Of a stretch of 14,384 nt of DNA, positions 5,050 to 13,425 are shown piece by piece; the stretch's first letter is position 1; each line of letters opens with the position of its first letter. Source of the stretch: Frankiales bacterium (GTDB lineage: Bacteria; Actinomycetota; Actinomycetes; Mycobacteriales; SCTD01); the NCBI GenBank assembly GCA_025966295.1, contig JAOPVD010000203.1, positions 1-14,384 on the forward strand. The letters are read 5' to 3'. Both the position numbers and the translations under genes were made by a program. Under the pieces are notes generated by a model that ran no database searches, had not been told where the DNA came from, and saw only the letters and a list, made by a program, of their open reading frames with translations.

Positions 5050-6771
5050 CTAGTCGTCGTCCTGCACGGCCCGCAGGGCGTTGACGATGCCCGAGCCGTA
5101 GAAGCCGTTGCGGTCCTTGCTGCCCTCGCACACGTGGGTCGTGGTGACCGTGGCGCCCGACGGGACGAGGCGGGTGTAGGTGTAGCTCCCGCCGGACGGG
5201 CAGGCCCGCTCGGTGGCGCTGCGGAGCAGGACCTTCTCGGTCTTCTTCGGCGACAGGGTCAGCCCGCCCTTGTGCTTGCTGTCCTTCTCACCGAACTCGC
5301 TGACGATCAGCGCGGCGACGCCGACGGCGTGCGGGGCGGCCATCGAGGTGCCCTGCAGGTACTGGTAGTAGCCGCAGACGCCCTTGCTCGTGCAGTCCTG
5401 GACCACGAACGGCGTGTTCGGGGTGCCGTCCGGGTTCAGGTCGCCGTTCTGCTCGGCCAGGTGCTTCGGGTAGGCGGCCAGGATGCCGGCGGCGGCGCTG
5501 CGCCGGTTGTCGGCGGTGTCGTAGACGTCCCCGCCGGGCGCGGCGACGTCGGCCTGCTCGATGCCGTAGTCGGAGTAGTAGGCCTTCCGCTTGGAGATGC
5601 CGGTCGCGGTGACGGCCACCACGCCCTTGCTCTCGGTCGGGACCGTGATGCAGCTGTTGTCCACGTTGCGGTCCCGCGCCTGCGTCGGGTTGCCGTCCGG
5701 GTCGACCGGGTAGTCCGGGCTGCTGCCGTCGAAGGTGGGCTTGCCCAGGTCCGTCGCGCCGTTGCCCGCGGCCGCGACCGGCAGCACGCCCTTGTTGCGG
5801 GCGTAGTCGAGGGCGCGCTGGGTGGCCTCACGGACGGTGCGCTGCTCGGCCTGCTCGGCCGGGCTGTCGGCCGGGTTGGACAGGCAGTTGTAGAGCCACG
5901 GGTCGGTGTAGTAGCTCATGTTGACGACGTCGACGCCGATGTCGCCGGCGTAGGTGAGCGCGTCCAGGGTCGGCTGCAGGAAGAAGTAGCCGCTGTCCTG
6001 GCCGGCCCGGATGTTGACCAGGGTGACGTTCGGCGCGACGCCGGCGATGCCCAGGCCGTTGATCGGCGAGCCGATCGTGCTGGCCACGTGGGTGCCGTGC
6101 TCGTTGTCGTCGACGTTGGCCGGGTCCTTGCACCCGGCGTACTCGCAGGGGCCGTCGATGTCGACCATGTCGGTCGTGAAGTTGCGCGACAGCTTGGCGT
6201 CGAAGTTGGGCTTGATGTCGGGGTGGTTGCCGTCGATGCCGGTGTCGATGATGCCGACCAGCACCTTCTTGCTCCCGCGCTGCTCGGCGTAGGAGCCCTT
6301 GGCGGTGGCGCCGATCTGCTTCATGTCCCACTGCAGGTCCGACAGCGGCTCGGCCTTGACCGCCTTCTTGCTGCTGCTGGCCTTGCCCTTGTCGGCCTTG
6401 CGCTCCTGCTCGGCGCGCTCCACCGCGGCCCGGTCACTGCGCTGCGCGTGCGGCGCCTGGCCCACCTTGCGGTTGTGGGCGGCGCCGACCAGCTCACCGC
6501 TGCCGGCGGCCCGCAGCGCGAAGTCGGCGGCGGACGACGACGCGATCGCGTAGCCGACCTTGGTGTTGCTGCTGACCACCGTGCCCCCGGCCGCCTCGAC
6601 GGCCTGCCGGCCGGCGGCGTCGGAGACGCCCCGCTCGTAGAGCACGACGTACTGGGTGGACTGGCCGGTCGAGGTGCTCGCCGGCGCGGCGCCCACGGGG
6701 GCGGCCGGCGTGACGAGGGCGGTGGCGATGAGCGCGGTGGTGACCGACGCCCCGGCGAGAGATCTGCGCAC
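5050..6771 (-). CDS. Exported S8 family serine peptidase (subtilase) with I9-like propeptide
   Basis: The 573-residue product starts at GTG 6771 with GGAGG 4 nt upstream. A signal peptide covers about residues 1-28 (two Arg, hydrophobic core, VGAAPA). An inhibitor-I9-like propeptide spans about 39-103 (TQYVVLYERGV ... SSSAADFALRAAG), then a Lys/Ser/Ala-rich linker to ~143. The catalytic domain carries Asp176 (GIIDTGIDGNHPD), His225 (DNEHGTHVAS), the oxyanion Asn337 (AAAGNG) and Ser476 (QGTSMAAPHAVG), so the triad is intact. Cysteines around 209-214, 296, 374, 460, 466, 524 and 548 suggest disulfides after secretion. There is no C-terminal anchor. It diverges from the acylase gene across 223 bp. 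The substrate cannot be told from sequence. Confidence 0.96.
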   Translation of the reverse strand: MRRSLAGASVTTALIATALVTPAAPVGAAPASTSTGQSTQYVVLYERGVSDAAGRQAVEAAGGTVVSSNTKVGYAIASSSAADFALRAAGSGELVGAAHNRKVGQAPHAQRSDRAAVERAEQERKADKGKASSSKKAVKAEPLSDLQWDMKQIGATAKGSYAEQRGSKKVLVGIIDTGIDGNHPDIKPNFDAKLSRNFTTDMVDIDGPCEYAGCKDPANVDDNEHGTHVASTIGSPINGLGIAGVAPNVTLVNIRAGQDSGYFFLQPTLDALTYAGDIGVDVVNMSYYTDPWLYNCLSNPADSPAEQAEQRTVREATQRALDYARNKGVLPVAAAGNGATDLGKPTFDGSSPDYPVDPDGNPTQARDRNVDNSCITVPTESKGVVAVTATGISKRKAYYSDYGIEQADVAAPGGDVYDTADNRRSAAAGILAAYPKHLAEQNGDLNPDGTPNTPFVVQDCTSKGVCGYYQYLQGTSMAAPHAVGVAALIVSEFGEKDSKHKGGLTLSPKKTEKVLLRSATERACPSGGSYTYTRLVPSGATVTTTHVCEGSKDRNGFYGSGIVNALRAVQDDD

Positions 6772-6994
6772 GGGTCCTCCTTCTGGCGCGGCGGTCTGCC
6801 GCGGAGTTTCCGGACCCTAGGCCGGTCGGGCCACCGTGGGAACCCTCAGGTAGCCCGAATGGCCTAGTCGCCAGCCCACCGCGACCTCCAGTAAGGACGA
6901 TCTCACCCTGAGGGAAGGAGGAGCCGGCGGCAGGAAGGTGCCCACGCGGTGTCGAAACAGCACGGCAACACCCGCACCTGCCCCGGAGCCCCCC
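6772..6994. promoter_or_regulatory. Shared upstream region of the divergent subtilase and acylase genes
   Basis: This 223-bp region must hold both promoters. It has dyads CTAGGCC (6817-6823) with GGCCTAG (6861-6867), and CCCTCAGG (6843-6850) with CCTGAGGG (6907-6914). Purine-rich AAGGAGGAG lies near 6915-6924, far from the chosen acylase start. I could not place -35/-10 boxes with confidence. Confidence 0.4.
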
Positions 6995-9406
6995 ATGAAG
7001 CGCCGTACCGCCCTGCTGGTCGCTGCTGCCCTGGCGATGACCCTGACCCCGGCCGCCTCGGCCGCGTCGAGCCACGAGCCGGCCGTCGACGTCACGATCC
7101 GCACCACCGAGTACGGCATCCCGCACATCGAGGCCAAGGACTGGACCTCGATGGGCTACGGGTACGGCTACGCGATCGCCCAGGACACGATCTGCACGCT
7201 GGCCGACACCTACACGACGGTCCGGGGCCAGCGCTCGCGGTTCTTCGGGCCGGACAACGGCTACCTGTCCCGTGGCAACGGCTCGAGCGTGAACAACCTC
7301 AACAGCGACTTCTTCTTCCAGCAGATCATCGACGACAAGCGGATCGAGAAGCTGCTCGCCGACACCAGCCGCAACGCCCCGCAGCCGGCCGTCCGGCAGA
7401 CGGTCCGCGGCTACGTCGCCGGCTACAACCGCTGGCTCGCCGACCAGGGCGGCGCGAAGGGCATCACCGACCCGACCTGCAAGGGCCAGGCCTGGGTCAC
7501 CCCGATCACCGAGATCGACGCCTACCGGCGCTTCTACCAGCTGGCGCTGCTCGCCAGCGGCGGCGTGGCGATCGACGGCATAGCCGCCGCCCAGCCCCCG
7601 ACCCCCTCGGCGCCGATCCCGACCGTGAACCCGCAGGCGCTCGCCACCGGCCTGAAGCGCGAGCTCAAGGGCCTGGCGATCGGCTCCAACGCGGTGGCGG
7701 TGGGCGCGACCGGGACCACCACCGGCCGCGGCCTGCTGCTCGGCAACCCGCACTTCCCGTGGCTGGGTTCGGAGCGCTTCTTCCAGTCGCAGCTGACCGT
7801 CCCCGGCAAGCTCGACGTCGCGGGCGGCTCGCTGCTCGGCGTCCCGTTCATCCTCATCGGGCACACCGCCCACCAGGCCTGGTCGCACACCGTCAGCACC
7901 GCGTTCCGCTTCACGCCGTTCCAGGAGACGCTGGTCCCGGGCTCGCCGACCACCTACCTGTACGACGGCCAGCCCACGGCCATGACGTCCCGGACGATGA
8001 CGGTCAAGGCCCTGGTCGGCGGCAAGCTGGAGGACCGCACCCGCACCCTGTGGTCGACCCGGCACGGCTCGGTGTTCACCTCGCTGCTCGGGATCCCGCT
8101 GCCCTGGGCGCCCACCACCGCCTTCGTCATGGGCGACGCCAACGCGCCGAACTTCCGCTACCTCAACCACTTCTTCGAGGTGAACCAGGCGCAGAGCTCG
8201 CGTGCGGTGCTGGCCGTCCTGAAGCGCAACCAGGGCATCCCGTGGGTCAACACGATCGCGTCCGACGACCAGGGCGAGGCGCTGTACGCCGACATCTCGG
8301 TGACCCCGCACGTGACCGACGACAAGGCCCGCACCTGCGGCACCGTCGTCGGGCAGGCCACCTTCACGGCGCTGCGGCTGCCGGTGCTGGACGGGTCGCG
8401 GTCGGCCTGCGAGTGGGGCAGCGACCCCGATGCGGTGCAGAAGGGCATCTTCGGCCCGTCGCACATGCCGTCGCTGATCCGCAAGGACTACGTGCTGAAC
8501 TCCAACGACTCCTACTGGCTGTCCAACCCGGCCCAGCCGCTGGAGGGCTTCGCCAGCATCATCGGTGACGAGCGGACCACCCGGACCACCCGCACCCGCT
8601 CCGGGCTGGTCATGGTCGCCGAGGGCCTGAAGAGCGGCGGCCGCTTCACCCGCCAGGAGATGCAGGACCTGCTCTACAGCGACCGCCAGCACTCCTGGGA
8701 GCTCACCAAGCCCGACGTGCTGAAGATGTGCGCGACCTACCCGGCCGGGCTCGGGCCGTCCTCCAGCGGCCCGGTCGACTGGGCACCGGGGTGCGCGGCG
8801 CTCGCGAAGTGGAACGGCCGCGACACCCTCGACGCCCGTGGCGCCATCCTGTTCCGCCGTTTCTGGACGCGGGTCACCGCGTCGCCGGCCGGGGTCATGA
8901 CCAGCACCCAGCAGATGCCGATCTGGACGACGCAGTTCGACGTCAGCGACCCGGTGCACACCCCGCGCGGGCTCAACACCCTCAACCCGCTGGTGCAGCG
9001 GGCCTTCGGAGACGCCGTGGTGGACCTGGCGAACGCCAACATCCCGGTCGACGCACCGCTCGGGAAGTACCAGGTGGACCGGCGTCCGGACGGCACCGCG
9101 ACGCCGTACCACGGCGGCCCCGGCGCGCTGGGTGTCTTCAACGTCATCGAGGCGCAGTGGGACCCGGCCAAGGGGTACGTCGGTCCGGTCGGGGAGGGGT
9201 CGTCGTACATCCAGGTGGTGTCGTTCACCGGCAGCGGATGCCCGGACGCGCGGACCATCCTCACGTACTCGCAGTCCACCAACCCGCGCTCGCCGCACTA
9301 CAGCGACCAGACCAAGCTGTACTCGGCCGGCCGCTGGGTGACCGACCGCTTCTGCCGCGCGGACGTGCTGAAGGCGACCCAGAGCACCCGCCACCTGACG
9401 CGCTGA
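6995..9406 (+). CDS. Exported penicillin acylase / acylase family Ntn hydrolase (aculeacin- or AHL-acylase-like)
   Basis: The 803-residue precursor has a signal peptide at 1-23 (MKRRTALLVAAALAMTL, cleavage near ASA-AS). The alpha-chain follows (RTTEYGIPHIEAKDW, GYGYAIAQDTICTLAD). The Ntn processing site is Gly230-Ser231 in LAIGSNAVAVG, where autocleavage would expose the nucleophilic Ser231 of the beta-chain. NPHFPWLGSERFFQSQL and VPFILIGHT after it match the family. It cleaves amide bonds to acyl chains outside the cell: beta-lactam side chains, lipopeptide acyl tails or N-acyl-homoserine lactones are known for the family. The closest style is the actinomycete aculeacin A acylase/AhlM group, by inference. 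I chose ATG 6995 (GGAG 6 nt upstream) because the signal peptide begins there. An in-frame GTG at 6938 would bury it. Confidence 0.95.
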   Translation: MKRRTALLVAAALAMTLTPAASAASSHEPAVDVTIRTTEYGIPHIEAKDWTSMGYGYGYAIAQDTICTLADTYTTVRGQRSRFFGPDNGYLSRGNGSSVNNLNSDFFFQQIIDDKRIEKLLADTSRNAPQPAVRQTVRGYVAGYNRWLADQGGAKGITDPTCKGQAWVTPITEIDAYRRFYQLALLASGGVAIDGIAAAQPPTPSAPIPTVNPQALATGLKRELKGLAIGSNAVAVGATGTTTGRGLLLGNPHFPWLGSERFFQSQLTVPGKLDVAGGSLLGVPFILIGHTAHQAWSHTVSTAFRFTPFQETLVPGSPTTYLYDGQPTAMTSRTMTVKALVGGKLEDRTRTLWSTRHGSVFTSLLGIPLPWAPTTAFVMGDANAPNFRYLNHFFEVNQAQSSRAVLAVLKRNQGIPWVNTIASDDQGEALYADISVTPHVTDDKARTCGTVVGQATFTALRLPVLDGSRSACEWGSDPDAVQKGIFGPSHMPSLIRKDYVLNSNDSYWLSNPAQPLEGFASIIGDERTTRTTRTRSGLVMVAEGLKSGGRFTRQEMQDLLYSDRQHSWELTKPDVLKMCATYPAGLGPSSSGPVDWAPGCAALAKWNGRDTLDARGAILFRRFWTRVTASPAGVMTSTQQMPIWTTQFDVSDPVHTPRGLNTLNPLVQRAFGDAVVDLANANIPVDAPLGKYQVDRRPDGTATPYHGGPGALGVFNVIEAQWDPAKGYVGPVGEGSSYIQVVSFTGSGCPDARTILTYSQSTNPRSPHYSDQTKLYSAGRWVTDRFCRADVLKATQSTRHLTR

Positions 9407-9451
9407 CCCGCGCGCCTCAAGACGGGGGCGCCGGACGTCGACACCCTGGGC

Positions 9452-9859
9452 ATGGCCCTCGCATGCCCCTTCCACGAGCACCCGGTCGGCAGCGGCACGT
9501 TCTGCCGGATCTGCGGACGTGACTACGTCGACGTCCCGGACCCGGTCGGGGCCGAGCTGGTGACCGTCGGCGCCCCGGTGGAGCAGCTGTCCGCCGAGCT
9601 GCCCACGGCGGCCTTCGAGCCGCCCGCCGCGGTCTTCGCGCTGCCGCTGGTCGACGAGCTGCCGCCGGTGCTGCCGCAGCAGCAACAGGCCGCCGAGGTG
9701 GCCGACGCCCTGCCGACCGCCGTTCCGCTCGAGGCCGAGGAGCCCGCGAAGAGCCGCTCCAGCCTGGGTGGGACGTCGTCGCCGACGGCGCTCGCGGCGG
9801 TGGCCGGCTTCGGCGGCGGTGCGCTGGTGATGGCGCTACTCGACCGCCTGGTCCTCTAG
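9452..9859 (+). CDS. Small zinc-ribbon protein with C-terminal membrane anchor, function unknown
   Basis: The 135-residue protein begins with a probable metal-binding knuckle: Cys5 and His8 in CPFHEH, then Cys18 and Cys21 in FCRICGRDYV. A Pro/Ala/Glu-rich, acidic, low-complexity middle (about 28-100) includes a QQQQ run. A hydrophobic C-terminal segment at about 111-129 (PTALAAVAGFGGGALVMALL) ends six residues before the stop, as in a tail-anchored protein facing the cytoplasm. It starts 45 nt after the acylase gene on the same strand, with no clear ribosome site before the ATG. The stop shares CTAG with the convergent esterase gene. No function is known to me. Confidence 0.8.
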   Translation: MALACPFHEHPVGSGTFCRICGRDYVDVPDPVGAELVTVGAPVEQLSAELPTAAFEPPAAVFALPLVDELPPVLPQQQQAAEVADALPTAVPLEAEEPAKSRSSLGGTSSPTALAAVAGFGGGALVMALLDRLVL

Positions 9860-10971
9860 CGCCGGGCGGTCTCCGCGGCCAGGTGGCTGGAGACCCAGAC
9901 GAGGACGGTCGGCAACGACTGCCGGAGCGCCTTGAGGTTGTGACCGCCGTGGGGCACCACGAGCGCGAACGCCTGCAACGGCGGTCGCACCGCGCGCAGG
10001 AAGCGCTGCGCGGACGGCCACGCACCCCGGTCCTGCTTGCTGACGAACACCAGCACGTCGACCGCGGGACGGGGCCGGTGGCCGATGAGCCAGAGCGGCG
10101 AGTTCTCCTGGCGGTAGCGCGTGCTGCCGCCCCACAGGTCCCCGGTGGTGGCGTCCCGGCCGGTGTCGAAGTAGCCGCTCAGCACGGCGGCGGTGGCGTA
10201 CCAGTCCGGCCGGTGGAGGGGGAGCTTGGCGGCGCAGTAGCCGCCGCTGGAGAACCCCATCACCGCCCAGCTGTGCGGGGACGGCAGCGCGCGGAACTGC
10301 CCCAGCACGAGGTTGCGGACGTCGCTGCTGAGCCAGGTCTCGGCCTGCGGGCCGTGCGGCACGTCGGTGCACTCGGTGTCCCGGGGCAGCGCGATGTCGA
10401 TCGTCGGGATCACCGTGATCAGCGGCTGCAGGGTGCCGGCCCGCTGCAGCGGGCGCATCGCGTCGAGGACGTGGATGTTGTGGATCCAGGAGCGCGGGCC
10501 GCCGTGCCAGCCGGCGAACAGCTCCAGCACCGGGAAGCGTCGGCCGGGCTGCCGGTCGTACTCCGGCGGCAGGTGCACGAGCACCGTCGCCGTCACGCCC
10601 GACAGGTTGCCGTGAACCGTCTCGGTGAGCAGCCGGCCGCCGTCGGCTGAGGGCTGGCTGGCCGCGCGGTACAGCTTCACGCTGCCGGTCGGGCCGACCA
10701 GCGGCTGCCCGCCGGTCGCGACGATGGCCGGTGCCGGCGGCGGCGCCCCGACGAGGTCCTGGACGGACGCGAAGAACACGTACTGCCGGTTCACGGCCAG
10801 GAAGGCGACCAGCACCGCGCAGGCCTGGACCAGGGCGAGGAGGGCGAGCCGCTGCGCCGCCCGGACCGGGCGCGGGCCGCGGACCCGGTTCCACACGAGC
10901 AGCGTGTACAGCGGCAGGGCCACCGCCAGCGCTCCGGCCGCCACCAAGGTGCCGGTGCTCGTCAGCCCCAT
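9856..10971 (-). CDS. Membrane-anchored alpha/beta-hydrolase-fold esterase (PF00756 putative esterase type)
   Basis: The 371-residue product has two N-terminal hydrophobic segments (about 7-27 and 40-60) and the family-like VNRQYVFFASVQDLVG. An extracytoplasmic esterase-D/antigen-85-like domain spans about 95-370. The nucleophile is Ser241 in GFSSGG, with Asp314 (VFVSKQDRG) and His344 (VPHGGHNL) as the likely triad partners. LELFAGWHGGPRSW and VVLVHLPPEYDRQPGRRFPV-type residues are typical of this fold. Related actinobacterial proteins include mycolyl- or acyl-transferases, but I cannot tell esterase from acyltransferase here. I chose ATG 10971 since the membrane segments begin there; the ribosome site is weak. 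The stop overlaps the convergent zinc-ribbon gene. Confidence 0.9.
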   Translation of the reverse strand: MGLTSTGTLVAAGALAVALPLYTLLVWNRVRGPRPVRAAQRLALLALVQACAVLVAFLAVNRQYVFFASVQDLVGAPPPAPAIVATGGQPLVGPTGSVKLYRAASQPSADGGRLLTETVHGNLSGVTATVLVHLPPEYDRQPGRRFPVLELFAGWHGGPRSWIHNIHVLDAMRPLQRAGTLQPLITVIPTIDIALPRDTECTDVPHGPQAETWLSSDVRNLVLGQFRALPSPHSWAVMGFSSGGYCAAKLPLHRPDWYATAAVLSGYFDTGRDATTGDLWGGSTRYRQENSPLWLIGHRPRPAVDVLVFVSKQDRGAWPSAQRFLRAVRPPLQAFALVVPHGGHNLKALRQSLPTVLVWVSSHLAAETARR

Positions 10972-11025
10972 CGCGTCCGCCCCACAGCGCCCGCTCCTCT
11001 CTCCCAGCAGACGTCCAGGCGCGCC

Positions 11026-11175
11026 GTGACGTGCCCGGTCGCGACCGGCTGTCAGGTGCGGTTCACCCGCTGCCCGGACGGCAACCACGCGTCCGCGGCG
11101 GGGCACCGCCTCATCGCCGACCTGCTCGAGGACAGCCTGACCCGGCCCTACCCCGGCAGCCCCGCGGCCTGCTGA
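11026..11175 (+). CDS. Short frame resembling the C-terminus of an SGNH/GDSL hydrolase (possible remnant)
   Basis: A GTG-started 49-codon frame in the esterase-SDR gap encodes a Cys-rich N-terminus (TCPVATGCQVRFTRC) followed by PDGNHASAAGHRLIADLL. That part resembles block V of SGNH hydrolases, where DxxH supplies the catalytic Asp and His (DGNH here) and is often followed by (P)SAAGHRLIA. Upstream blocks with GDS are absent, so it cannot be a complete hydrolase. Either it is a degraded gene end, or a chance short frame. The ribosome site is poor (CCAGG about 6 nt before GTG). It ends 28 nt before the dehydrogenase start. Confidence 0.3.
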   Translation: MTCPVATGCQVRFTRCPDGNHASAAGHRLIADLLEDSLTRPYPGSPAAC

Positions 11176-11203
11176 CCCGCGGGCGTGCGGCAGGCTGGCG
11201 CCC

Positions 11204-12052
11204 ATGTCGACCGTCGCGATCACCGGTGCCGCCCGCGGCATCGGCGAGGCCATCGCCCGCGCCCTGGCGGCCCGCGGCCACACGCTGCTGCTGGGGGACC
11301 TGGACGACTCGGTGGTCGAGCTGGCCGCCTCGCTGGGCGGTGTCGGCAGCGTCCTCGACGTCACCGACCAGGCGTCGTACGAGGCGTGGCTGGCGCTGGT
11401 GCCGCAGGTGGACGTGCTGGTCAACAACGCTGGCGTGATGTGGGTCGGGCCGTTCGACGAGGAGCCGACCGCGGTCGCCGAGCGGCAGTTCGCGGTCAAC
11501 GTCCACGGCGTGGTGCGCGGCACCCGGCTGGTGCTCCCGGCGATGCGGGCCCGCCGGTCCGGGCTCATCGTCACGGTGGCGTCGGCGGCGTCGGTCCTCG
11601 CGCCGGCGGGGGAGGCGACCTACGCCGCCACCAAGCACGCGGTGCACGGCTGGATGACGGCGGTCCGGCAGGAGCTGGTCGGCAGCGGCGTCGAGCTGGC
11701 GCTGGTCATGCCCACCGTGGTCGAGACCGAGCTGGCTGCTGGTACGTCGAGCGGTGGCGTGCCGCGGCTGTCACCGGAGGACGTGGCGACGGCGGTCGTG
11801 GCGGTGCTCGACAAGCCGCGCTTCGAGACGTTCGTGCCGGCGCGGGTGTCGGTGCTGCTCCGGCTGCTGTCGTTGCTGCCGCAGGGCGGCAAGGACGCGA
11901 TGTACCGGCGGCTGGTGCCCGACCAGGTGCGGTCGGCCGACCCGGCCGCGCGGGCGGCGTACGAGGCCCGCCGGCTCGGTCAGGAGGCCGTCTCGCGGAC
12001 GGCGGGGTGCCAGCCGCGTTCGAGCGCGTCCCGGGGCGTCCCGAGGAGCTGA
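11204..12052 (+). CDS. Short-chain dehydrogenase/reductase (SDR, classical)
   Basis: The 282-residue Rossmann-fold oxidoreductase has the TGAARGIG cofactor motif at 7-14 and an acidic Asp32 after beta-2 (LLLGDLDD), which favours NAD(H) over NADP(H). The structural NNAG is at 74-77, Asn99 in FAVNVHG, and the catalytic Ser127, Tyr140 and Lys144 (YAATK) are at the usual spacing. The substrate is unknown. The core ends near residue 230; the tail after ~255 (Arg/Ser-rich) is poorly conserved-looking and lies within the 73-nt antisense overlap with the convergent membrane-protein gene. The ATG at 11204 has a weak ribosome site, but the N-terminus is canonical for the family. Confidence 0.96.
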   Translation: MSTVAITGAARGIGEAIARALAARGHTLLLGDLDDSVVELAASLGGVGSVLDVTDQASYEAWLALVPQVDVLVNNAGVMWVGPFDEEPTAVAERQFAVNVHGVVRGTRLVLPAMRARRSGLIVTVASAASVLAPAGEATYAATKHAVHGWMTAVRQELVGSGVELALVMPTVVETELAAGTSSGGVPRLSPEDVATAVVAVLDKPRFETFVPARVSVLLRLLSLLPQGGKDAMYRRLVPDQVRSADPAARAAYEARRLGQEAVSRTAGCQPRSSASRGVPRS

Positions 12053-13425
12053 CCGGCGACCTGCAGCCCGGCACCCCATAGGAAGCTGGCGACCAGCAGG
12101 CCGAGGACACCCAGGCCGATGCTGGCGCTCACCGACTCGCCGTCGCCCTCGACGGTGAAGCGCATGAGCGTCAGGTGCCAGAGCGCCAGCCAGACGAGCA
12201 CGGACGCCACCCCCGCCTGCCACCAGCCGCCGACCCGGCCGGCCTGCGCGCGGCGGACGCTCAGGACCAGCCCGACGGCGAGCGGGATCAGCAGGTAGAG
12301 GTAGTCGCTGCCGTCGAAGTCGCCGTGGAGCAGCCCGAACGAGCTGTCCTGGCCGCCGAAGGGGCCCCCGCCGCCCCGGTGCGCGCTCATGCCCAGCAGC
12401 AGCGCGACCGCGGCGACCGCGACGTTGGGCAGCCCGAACAGCAGGGCCACGCCGCCCGCCACCGCGTTGCCGTCGAAGGGCCGCGCCAGGTCGCCCGGGA
12501 CGTCCTCGCCGGTCGCGACCGCCACCACGAGGAGGACAGCGCCCAGCAGCACCGCGCTCCCGGCCAGGTGCTGGAGCGTCGGTACGACGTGCTCGCTGAT
12601 GCCCTGGGTCCGGAACGCCAGCTCCTCGCGGACCGAGGTCAGGCCGTTGGCCTGGCGCCAGGCATCGCGGCGGGCCACGCCGAAGGCGACCGCGAGCACC
12701 GGCAGCGCGAACAGCATCGGGCGCAGCGCCGCGCCGTGGGTGGCCTGGCCGCCGAGGACCGCGTCCAGCCCGAAGCCGCCGGAGCTGCGGCTGACCAGGG
12801 CCAGCACGGCCAGCCCGGCCACGACGCCCAGGGCGCTGAGGGCCGCCCTCGCCGTCGCGTGCGCCTCGTCGCGGCTCGGGGCCTCCCGCTCGGCCCGCCG
12901 TCCGACGTACCAGGTGAGGACCAGCACGCAGCCGAGCAGCAGCAGCGGGGTGGCGGTGAGGTGCATGGTCGCGCTGAGGGCGCTGCCGTCGAAGCTGGCG
13001 AAGGCGCTGCCGCGCAGGCCGAGGGCCGCGACCACGATGCCGCCGCGCAGCCAGTCGGCCGGGCTGCCGGCATGGTCGCCGCCGATGCTGGTGGCCATCA
13101 GCGCGGTGAGCACGACGCAGGCCAGCATGTAGGGCCCGAGCACCGCCGCGACCGACAGGCCGATGGTGCTCGCGTCGCTGTTGCCGGTGGGCTTGGCCGG
13201 TGGGGGCGTGAGGACGGCGACCGTGACGGCGTAGTCGCCCGGCGGCTGATAGGCGGTCACCGGCTGGTAGGTGGCCGCCGGCTGGTACGCCGGCACTGGC
13301 GGGGAGGCCTCGGCCGGCGGGGCCTGGGAGGGCACGGCCGGTGCCGCGGCGGCGTACGGCCGGCCGCAGAACTGGCAGCGGTCGCCGGCGCCGCGCGCCG
13401 TGCCGCACCGCGTGCAGGTGCCCAT
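11980..13425 (-). CDS. Zinc-ribbon, polytopic membrane protein with YQP repeats, function unknown
   Basis: The 481-residue protein starts at ATG 13425 with GGGGGA 8 nt upstream; the frame runs further to 13566, but that part is not protein-like. The N-terminus is a four-Cys zinc ribbon (Cys4, 7, 17, 20: CTRCGTARGAGDRCQFCGRPY). A Pro/Ala/Tyr linker with three YQP repeats at 47-61 follows. From about residue 88 there are many hydrophobic segments (roughly nine to eleven) with short Gly/Asp-rich loops. The layout resembles actinobacterial zinc-ribbon membrane proteins and the Streptophobe-type hydrophobic family, but I cannot assign it firmly. The ribbon would be cytosolic. The 3' end overlaps the convergent SDR gene by 73 nt. 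Confidence 0.88.
   Translation of the reverse strand: MGTCTRCGTARGAGDRCQFCGRPYAAAAPAVPSQAPPAEASPPVPAYQPAATYQPVTAYQPPGDYAVTVAVLTPPPAKPTGNSDASTIGLSVAAVLGPYMLACVVLTALMATSIGGDHAGSPADWLRGGIVVAALGLRGSAFASFDGSALSATMHLTATPLLLLGCVLVLTWYVGRRAEREAPSRDEAHATARAALSALGVVAGLAVLALVSRSSGGFGLDAVLGGQATHGAALRPMLFALPVLAVAFGVARRDAWRQANGLTSVREELAFRTQGISEHVVPTLQHLAGSAVLLGAVLLVVAVATGEDVPGDLARPFDGNAVAGGVALLFGLPNVAVAAVALLLGMSAHRGGGGPFGGQDSSFGLLHGDFDGSDYLYLLIPLAVGLVLSVRRAQAGRVGGWWQAGVASVLVWLALWHLTLMRFTVEGDGESVSASIGLGVLGLLVASFLWGAGLQVAGQLLGTPRDALERGWHPAVRETAS

Noticed and set aside
4975..6867. 630-codon plus-strand frame over the subtilase gene
   Set aside because: The peptide is Val/Gly/Ala/Arg low-complexity and opposes a subtilase with an intact triad.
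6938..6994. Earlier in-frame GTG start for the acylase
   Set aside because: It would place 19 residues ahead of a canonical signal peptide; the ATG at 6995 has GGAG at proper distance.
6494..9685. Very long minus-strand open frame (over 1000 codons) opposite the acylase gene
   Set aside because: It is an antisense shadow in GC-rich DNA: Arg/Gly/Val-rich, no domain, overlaps both the subtilase start and the whole acylase gene, whose domains are clear.
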